DNA of 64,000 bases. Source: Numida meleagris. Its lineage: Eukaryota; Chordata; Aves; Galliformes; Numididae. The stretch spans positions 82,539,575-82,603,574 of the forward strand of contig NC_034412.1 in NCBI RefSeq assembly GCF_002078875.1. Reading direction: 5' to 3'. Below, piece by piece: positions 55,186-64,000 of the stretch. Below the pieces are notes generated by a model. The model was given only the letters and a program-made list of their open reading frames with translations, searched no databases and was not told where the DNA came from. The stretch's first letter is position 1. Every line of letters begins with the position of its first letter. The position numbers were made by a program, and so were the translations under genes.

Positions 55186-58100
55186 TTAATTGGATGATGA
55201 TGATGTGGAAGTTATTTTCTTGTTCAAAGCATGCTGGCAAGAACTGAGGTTCTTTGTTTTTTCTTTTTCCATCTTTTACTTGTGAATGTTACTTGAACTT
55301 TTAGTCTCTTATCACAGCAATACTAGATGACAATCTGCAACCCTTGAGTCTCTACTTCTGTGTGTGTTGTTTGATGTTTACAGTTGTAGATAAACACACT
55401 AATAAACAAGGTAATACTGTAACTCTTGTAACCTTGCTTTTTTGACTAAAAAGATTAAAGCCATGTTATAACAGTTAAGACAGCTGAAATTTCTTCAAAC
55501 TTGCCTTGGGTTTTAGAATCTGATGAAATTCTTATTCTAGTAAAATTAACAGCGAGGTCCCAAGTGATGTTGACAGAGCTAGGGATTTGCCCTTTGATTT
55601 CTAATGTGCTTAATGACCAATTTTAGGCATAGCTATATTTAAATAGGGCCCCTAACAAGGGAAAGTTTAGTGTGCTTGTTTAATGATAAATATATGTGTA
55701 TTCTGAGCTGAATTTAAATGGAGGCATAACTTGTTTATTTCTTTTCAAGGCCAGGTTTTGTACTGAGATAGTTTGAATTTAGACATGGCTTTCATTGCAG
55801 ACCTATTCCTGCTTTTAATGTCAGCTGAGTCTGGCTGAGTTTTCTTCAATGATAATGGATCAGTGGAATAAGATCCTAAGATTTTTGTAACTTGGAAAAC
55901 CGTAATGAAGTGTAAAGATCTCAAGAGTTTTCTCTGCACATAGGGTTCTTTCTGGTGGTGCTTGTTGTTAAACAACATTCCTTTGTCTTATTGCAATAAA
56001 TTGAAGACCTGCAGCGGTGTTAACGCTGTAATAAATCAGTCTTGACTTTCAGTATTGAATAATAAAGAACAAATAAGAGCTTTTAAACAACCTTAAATGT
56101 ATTCAAAATATCAGAGCACCAAATTTCTGTTGCTAAAGTTTCAATGCTTTAGTCCTCTCCTATTTACCTTGGACTCACTTTCTGCTTTGTCTAATTGTTT
56201 TCTAACATTCAATGCTTTCTTTGAATTTAACATTTCTGGACAAAGCTGATATATTAACTTCAATATCCTTGGTGCTCTTATTATTTCTTTTTCCTTCAGG
56301 TTATTGTTCTTTAAGAAAGTTGTGCACTATAATATCTTGCTTCGTATAACAGAAAGATAGGGGGAATAAGTGAATTGAACTTGATTTTGGTGTACTAGAG
56401 ATATCAACCTTTAGTTTTCAAAATTCTTTATTTCTGATTCCAGTTAGAGCCACACAGTCAGACCTCTTTGTTTTAATTCTCTATTCAAATGAGAAATTAA
56501 AACCAAGTCTTTCTAAATGGATGCTGTACAAAACTGGTCAGCTTTACAAAAAATAAAAGGCATGAAAATTAGAAGCTGGAAATGAGCACACCATATCAAG
56601 CCAGTCATTTAGGCACTTAAAATACTTCTCTTTAGATCTTAATGAGCAAAGCTGGAATTTTCTAAATTTTTTCCTAAGTGATATTTTTTTCTTCTTTAGC
56701 TGTTATTGAGTAAATTGCATTAAACAATTGCATTGCTTGTAGGCCACACAGCTGCAATGTTAGGAAGCACTTAAGTTGCAGAGGGTATAAATATCACAAC
56801 GAGTTCCTGTTTCATTTGACTCCCCTTCCCAGCTATCAAAAATAAGAGTAAAGAATGCACAAGGCTTTATCAAAGCAAGAATAAAATAAAAAGTAATGTA
56901 CTTATAGTTGTAATTCTGTGAGATAAATCAATATTCATCTAACTTTTACTTGAAATTGGAATGAAGAAGAGAGAGCAATCCAAATGAAAAAAATTAAATG
57001 AAAAATAGTGTTAATTAAAAAAAGGGGTTAATTTCAGTTTTTGAATAGAGTTGCTTTTTAGTAACAATTTCTATTTCACTCTTTTTGTATTTATTTTTGT
57101 TATCACAAAGCTTTCTCAATGTGTTCGATTGTATTAAGGATGGGTATAATTTACAAAAGTTACAGGAGCTAGGTGTTATCCAAAATAATTTGGACATCTC
57201 CTGAGACCAAAACAGTGTTAGAAGCAGTTATGCAAAAGCTGGCATTTTAAACATCATCAGGCTTTCTCCCTCTTAGAAAAGGAGGAGAACGAAGATCAGT
57301 ATCAGGAGCCAAATTTATCCTCAGTCTAAAAGTGTTTAAGGGTTGCAATCCTGAGGACTGTCTTTTCTCAAATATTTGAATGGATTACAGTGGTGTAACT
57401 AGCTGTTAACTACAGGCTCAGAATTCTACCAAAGAAATCCAAGGCCACAGCAGATGTGAAAAGCACAAGTGCCTTTTGAGTGAGAACAAGATGAGGAGAG
57501 CATCTGCAGAAGCATGAGCTTCAAGTGGACAAGAGTAGCATGCTGTAATCTGCTCTAGAAGTGAGGAAGGAACAGATTTCTGAAGTCGGAACTCCAACTG
57601 AAAGGAGAAGCCTTGACTCCACAAAGCAAGCATTGGAGGAAAAAGTATCACATATCTTGAGATAACTGTAGACAGCCGAATGTCTCACTAGACCTCAATC
57701 CGGTAAATCTATTCATATTAAATGTGGAAGCATTTTCTAGTTAGAAATAGGAGGCAACTTTGTGGTCTCTTCCTATTATTTCCTGAGGGCAAAAGTATTA
57801 CTTGTGACTTATATTAACTTGGAAGCAGAAAGTTAGCCCTCACTGCAGATTTTATTGTGATTGTCTAATTAGACACAAGTGCTTTACTTTAAATCTGTGC
57901 AAAGCATGGATTTACTAGTATGCTGATAGCAGTTTGCTCTGAAATCTTATTACCCTTTCTAGTAGCTTTGCTGACATAGGTTAGTCAAAAGTGTTGATGC
58001 TACTGCATTTGCATCCAGCCAAGAGTCCCTGAGGCAGGTAGTAAGGTATTCTGAAGATCTGGGAAATTCCAACAATTTCTCTTTTCTCCACCTGAAACTA

Positions 58101-58548
58101 ATGACTGTGTCAATGCTAGTAGAAGACTCGAAAGTCTTTGAGCAAAGCTTTAATTATGTGAGAGATCTTGTTACTCAGCTTTCCTTTAAGGAAAGGTTAA
58201 ATGTTTAGATTTTGCCAGATATGATGGACAAGTGTCCATCTTGAAAGTCCCTGATGGAATCTGGGCAGAATCAACCCATCAGAGGTAGAGATCTGGTCAC
58301 AGCGGGGCTGGAAGGGGGCTGCAAACAAAAGGTTTGGGATGTGGAAGGACTTTTCCCTTCAAGTTTTTCACGTGAACAGTTGCTGACAGGTTTGAGCGAA
58401 GAACCAATCTTTGGTGCAAGTGCAAGGGTTTAGGTTGAAAGTGTACAGTGCTGGTTCTAGTTCTACTGGAAATGAGCTGGTGAGGGTCAGATGTTGAAAA
58501 TGGGTATGGAAATCATGGAATTAATGTCTTTGGCATAATCCAAATTTA
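55186..58548. other. Intergenic, no recognised gene
   Basis: A/T-rich DNA with many short T tracts and no recognised exon, RNA gene or repeat family. Confidence 0.65.
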
Positions 58549-58762
58549 TAGAATCATAGAATGATAGACCCATGTGAACTGGAAGGGACCTTTTAAAGGC
58601 ATTCTAGACCAACTCCCCTGCAATAAACAGGGGAGCAGCTGGATCAGGCCACTCAGAGCCCAGTCCAGCATGACCTTAAGTGTCTCTAGGGATGGGGCAT
58701 CCACCACCTCTCTGGGTAACCTAGTCTAGTACTTTACTACCCTTTTTGTAAAAAATTTTAAT
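58549..58762 (-). mobile_element. CR1 LINE fragment
   Basis: Begins ATAGAATCATAGAATGATAG, then AACTGGAAGGGACCTTTTAA, CCAACTCCCCTGCAATAAAC, and GGGATGGGGCATCCACCACC, the standard order of a minus-oriented CR1 3' end. No open frame remains. Confidence 0.95.
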
Positions 58763-61700
58763 GGAGTATTCATATTCAAGTTTTTTTAAATGTGTGAAAT
58801 GCTTTGAATTGGTCTCGAGAATCTTCTTTGCCTCAGACTATATGGATATTACTTGATATGGCACTTGAAACATAGGCAGTATTAGCAAAGGAAACATAAT
58901 TCTCAATATTATTAGTTGTTAAAGTGATTTAAGCAGTTCTGTATTTTAATCTCTCATTTTGGTTCAAATTTAATCCCCTCAGTCATGTTTATATGACTCT
59001 TTGTAGACTATTGAAGCAGATAATCAAGTTCTCAGTCTAGTTCCATAAAATATTGAGGTGGTTATGGGATTAAAGTTAGGGCAGATTTGCTTAGTTTTTT
59101 TTTGGTGCTTAGAAATGTAATCTTGGAATTTTGACTTTAGAAAAAAGATGATAGGTTGCTTATACTCCTTGTTCAAAGTTCTACACACCTACCTGGGCAG
59201 CAACCTATGCTTTTAGCACATCAAATAAAAGATCTAGTAGTGATTACGCTACCAAAAACAAAGCATGACTTATATTTTACCAATGTCCTTGGCATTACTC
59301 TATCTCCAAGAAAATGTTTTTTTTTAAAAATATACTAATATAGAATTCTGACCTTAGCTGGCCAGTAATATTCTCCACAAGCCCATGAAGTATTTTTATT
59401 TTTACCTTTGTATCTAGGTATGATTAACAAACAGGAATTGACACAAAAAAAAGGATAACTGGCAAAAAAGCCTGAATCAAGTCTAATGAAATGCATTTCT
59501 GAGTGTGATTCTTTTCAAACAGAAAGAGATGCTCTACATTTGCGATGCCACAAGTTGAACCAAAGGAGTTATTTATTTTATTGAGAGAACTCATCATCTC
59601 AGTCAGTTTTAACAGACCTTCACTTCTCATCAACAAGTTCAGTATCAGTTGAGTGTATTTTTCAGTACATTAAGCTTAATTTTTTTGAAGTTAGCAAGAC
59701 AATCATCAGGCAAAACTGAACTAAGAGATAATGCAAATAAATGATGGATCTATTTAAAAGGTTTATTGTGTTTCTGAGTTTTTAGCATTCCATTTCATTT
59801 TTGGAAAAGTTAAAATTTGTACATGAAGATGAGACTTTTCACATTAAATTATGTATACTTGATAATTTTTATTAAATACTTAAAGGATCTTTCTCATTCC
59901 TCACTCTAAAGCAAGTGCACTTGTTTGGTGAGTTATTTTTCAGTTTAGATTTTCATATAACTGCAAAAATATCAAAGGCATTCCAGATTTTTTTCATGAT
60001 CTCTGAATATTTAGAATATTTTCACTGATACTATAGAAGTTGTACAGTGCTAAGCTGAAAACCTATTTAATACCAGCCATGCTGGTACTACGACTATGCC
60101 GTAATATGAATAAATAATTAATATTTTCTGTTGTAATTAGAGCAAACAAGTGTGTGATCACCTCACTTTAGATATAATTTGTAGTAATTATTCACAACAT
60201 AATTTATTTGCTAGGTATTGACATTTCTTTCACTGTTTATAAAGAAAAATACTACACCAAGAAGACTACGAATCTTTTAAAATTTAAAAATTTAAAATTA
60301 AGATATAAATGAGAAATTTTTGCAGCTGATTATTTCAGTGTCAAACAAGTCAAAGCTCTCTCCAAGGTCTCAGTCAAACCACACTGGAGATGGGACAACA
60401 CTGAGAACCTGCTGCTTTAAGGTTATAGTTCTCATTGTCGTTCCTTTCTGTAGACTGCTGAAGTGATTCAGATTCTTAGAGATTTCAGAAAAATCAAATA
60501 ATAGCTGTAGTTCACTTCCCATGGATTCCTTTGAAAACTGCTGAGTCTGTGTAGTATTTCTACCTTGGCTTTTATTGAAGACCATGCATGTTGGTTTTCT
60601 TAGGTTCAGGAATCTGTGCTGATTATTCATTTGACAGAAATCATCATCTTTCTGGCACGCTGAATCGACAAGCACTTTTGTTCCTCTTCAAACTTACCTA
60701 TGTTCTGTACAAACCAGGTCAAGGTAACTGACTAGTCTCATTAGTTATCTTGCTGGCAGTCAGGGGAAGACTGGGTGCAGCATGGGACCTTTTCCTTTCT
60801 CTGATCTTGGTGCAGTGCAGCTTGATTTGAGAGCTTTTCCAGAGCTATTTGAGTGAAGTAATCAAATAAGTCTCTGGGAATTTTTCCTCTTTCTTTGAGG
60901 GGACCTCTGCTATGTTGTGGTACAAACAGGAGCACAAGTGAAGTCTGATGGGATAGTTATGGGACAAATTGCTTATAGCAAGCAGAGGAAACACAGCTGG
61001 ATTTCTGGGTGTAACAAGTCACATTTCTGACACTGATAGTCCCTGTGTTGGATTTTTTTTCTCAAAGCTGAACCTGTCATCTTTTGGTAGGACAAAATAC
61101 TTAGAACTTTTCTGACATCAATCCCCCATATCCCTTAACACAGAAATTCAAAGAGCAGGAAGTTTTCTTTCTTATTTCTGAACAAGTTTCTAGAACACCT
61201 GTCCTGAATCCCTTCCAGGAGCACGGATATCTCTTCTGCTCTGTGGCTAATGGTTTCTTGCTGTTGGCCATGAAAGTCTCTCCTTATACTCAAGCAAGGC
61301 TCTATGTTCTTTTTCACCTACTGTATCCATCAGCAATTTTAACTGTTTTGTGCAAGCATCCTTGCAAAAATCAGCATAGTTTCTCCAGGTTGGACAGCAC
61401 AAGTCTGGTTCTGTATAGCACAGAGACCCAGAGTCACCTTCTCTGATGGGAAATGAATATGAAATGTAGCTAAGAAGTTGTCCTCTTGTTCTGCTAATAT
61501 TAAAAAAAATCACTTTCTCCTACTTTCAGTAAAATCTGAAATGTATTGCAGATGGAGTTACTGACTCTGCTTTTGAATTGTACATTCGTCTTTTGATTTG
61601 GAGTGTACATCTGCTCATTTCTTCTACTCTGGATTTTCCCCAGATTTTCTTTCCTTGTTTCTATTTTGGCTAGTCTCTTCCTTTGTGAATTCTAATATTA

Positions 61701-64000
61701 CTACTGAGACATCTCTTTAACTTTCCGTATTTTCTGTGTCTCTCAGACCATTTTAAGACTGAGTGAAAAACTGGAAAGGAAAGGTAATTTTCAGGAAGCG
61801 GCACACTTTCCTTATGAAGCAAAGCCTGTCTTCATAAATGACTATCACAACTTCAGCATGCCATGCTTCTCCTGTGTTACAAGGTGAAGGTGGGTTACAG
61901 GTTGGAGCTAGCTACATATTTGGTGCACCTGTCTGACTCATCCCTAGTCACTTGTTATAGAAGATACGGCCCATACTGGGCTAACTTTAGGAGAAGATTG
62001 CAGTCTTTTCAGCATTCCCCTGTATTTCCAAGCTACTGATCCACATAATGATCAGTAACCAAGTAATTTTTATTCTTGAGTAGTAGATTTTTTTTTTTTC
62101 TAAAGTCCAGATGCAAAATGGCTCTGGCATAGATCAAGTAGAATAACATATTCTAATGTAGTAAAAGTCAGTCAGTCTTACATACATCAGCAGGAACTTA
62201 GGCCAGAATAAGCATAGCACTGGAGCAGCTGCACTCTGTTCTGGTAGTTATTCTCTTTGGATGAGATGGAGAACTGGGATTACAACTAGGGGGTGTTCCC
62301 TGGCCCGTGGATATTCTTCACACGTAAGAATGTTCTGCCCCAGCACCTTTACAGGTTTCACTGGGTGAACACGTTTTGCTTGACCAAATGGCTGCCTCCC
62401 TGTTTGTGATAAGCGTCCCTTCCTTTCCTTTGAACAGCGGCGTAATGTTGTTATAAAGCAAATGCAGTTTTTCTGTGTAAAATTAAACCATCCCATAGCT
62501 AATGTCAGTTTGTATTTATGTTCTCGTGCCACACTCTAGAGTTATTGTGGTGTTGGTTTTTCTGACAGCCAGCAGTATTTTTTGTAATGAAATCCAGCAC
62601 GTTATTGTAAAAATCAGTTCTCTCCAAACGCTGTTTAACGTTTGGTCACTAGGTGTCACTACTGATCTAGGAGAACAGCAAAGCTTTGTTTCCATTTTTG
62701 TTTTAAATTTGTACAAAGAAAAAATCATTTGTACATAAGAACTTTTGTATTGTCTACAAAAATTTATAGCTAAAGAACCTATATCGTGGCCAGTAAAGAG
62801 GCACAATATTCTCCAATTTTAGCAAGAAGTCCGTTATGTAGCTACTTCTAACTATGCAAAAAAGAGTTAGTAATGGTTTTCAGTATGTTAGCTGCTCCTA
62901 ACAATGATTTTAGCTGCTGTTCAAATTAAGAAAGACAGCTGCAAAAGGGAAAATATTTCAGATTTATTCTTGTTGGTTTTGAGATGGGGGTGGGGAGCAA
63001 GCAAAGAAACCTTACATTGTAACAACAGATTAAGAAGTCAGACTATATATATTTTTGAAAATAATAATAAAAAAAATCAATTATCAAAGTAAATATTCTG
63101 CTCGGAATCTCTATTGGGGTTCCTGCTAGTGTGTTAGAATCTATAGCTAGAAGGATTAATCAGCCTACACACGATATATTGTGATCGCAAGCAAGGCTGG
63201 AAAAATCATACTCAAAATCTGAGCAAGTACTGAATGCTATACCCTTTTCCTACTGTGTGTTGGAGAACTAAATTTGAATCTGGACATAAATCTTAGCCTC
63301 TTGTTCACTGATATCTCTTAGTAAATGTGAGGCACCATTTTGGAATGTATGCTGCTATTCTAAGAAAATGAACTCTGGCCTTTTAGTGAAGGAAAACCTG
63401 CTTCCTTTGCTGCAGTGCTGTATAAACATCTCCTACTCATGTCTATTCTCTGCTCTTGGGATTCAACAGAGCTTAAGAAAAATATTTAAATGGAGACTGA
63501 TTTCTAACCCCTGCTGAACACCTCAAGAAATAAATGACTTATGATTATGTTCACATTTTTCTGTTCTAATCACTTAATGATCAGCAATTGACAGCAAAAT
63601 GCCCCACTTGAAGGGAGAGGCAAGGGGGGATGTTAAGTGATCCTTTCATGGAGGAAACGACGTGTTTTGTCATTCTCCCATTATTTTTTTGAGCAAAGTT
63701 AAATTCTATATGCCCGAGACACCTTGTGCTGAGGAGTTCAAGGAGACTGGGTGAGCTATCAGAGGTTTCATTTTCTCTACCTGGAAGCAGCAAGTATTTA
63801 AACAGAGGCAAGTGACGACTTAGCCCTGCCTGTTGCAGATGCTTTTGACTACAAAGATATTTCTGTGGAACACAATAAAGATCTCAGTTTTCTTCTTACT
63901 GTGCTGTACCTTCAGTATATAGGTGTTGTGCTTATCTTTTTTTTTTTTCCTGGCTGTTCAGGAAGATTATTCCCAAATACTTCTGAAGTACTATTCAAAA
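58763..64000. other. Intergenic, no recognised gene
   Basis: A/T-rich DNA to the right edge. A (TTTAAAA)n-like low-complexity stretch lies at about 60,275-60,298. Chance open frames up to about 100 codons show no recognised family. Confidence 0.65.

Noticed and set aside
1..64000. tRNA, rRNA, CRISPR arrays, bacterial or phage systems
   Set aside because: No cloverleaf with a GGTTCRA arm, no rRNA sequence and no regularly spaced direct repeats were seen; the genes are spliced vertebrate genes.

Overview
The window is vertebrate nuclear DNA, almost certainly from a galliform bird close to chicken. Three multi-exon genes can be rebuilt exon by exon with GT-AG splice sites. The repeats are avian: several 5'-truncated CR1 LINE copies with the characteristic ATTCTGTGATTCTG-type 3' end, and a decayed mariner of the kind known in chicken (Galluhop/Mariner1_GG-like). 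There are no operons, CRISPR arrays or prokaryotic signals. The species was not determined.

Layout. Positions 1-7,808 hold the first eight coding exons of LAP3 (cytosolic/mitochondrial leucine aminopeptidase, M17 family) on the minus strand. The remaining C-terminal exons lie off the left edge. The LAP3 CpG island is interrupted by a 912-bp run of Ns (7,893-8,804). Positions 8,805-12,916 are intergenic, with a 45-bp minisatellite and some unexplained exon-like open stretches. Positions 12,917-16,452 hold complete CLRN2 (clarin-2, 232 aa, three coding exons) on the minus strand. Positions 16,453-17,740 are the divergent promoter interval, carrying a CR1 copy and the QDPR CpG island. Positions 17,741-26,241 hold complete QDPR (dihydropteridine reductase, 238 aa, seven coding exons) on the plus strand, with a poly(A) signal at 26,931. 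From about 26,960 to the right edge (37 kb) no gene is recognised, only scattered repeats.

The order QDPR-CLRN2-LAP3, with QDPR head-to-head to CLRN2 and CLRN2 in tandem with LAP3, is the same as I recall for human chromosome 4p15.3, so this is a conserved syntenic block. The three proteins do unrelated jobs: regeneration of tetrahydrobiopterin, hair-cell/stereocilia membrane maintenance and N-terminal peptide trimming. They share location, not a pathway.

No clearly new biological system was found. The observations most worth checking are a phase-compatible series of exon-like segments on the minus strand between LAP3 and CLRN2, a poly(A) hexamer overlapping the CLRN2 stop codon, a perfect 11-bp hairpin just upstream of CLRN2, the CR1 inside the CLRN2/QDPR divergent promoter interval, and a two-copy repeat family whose internal hairpin appears to covary.
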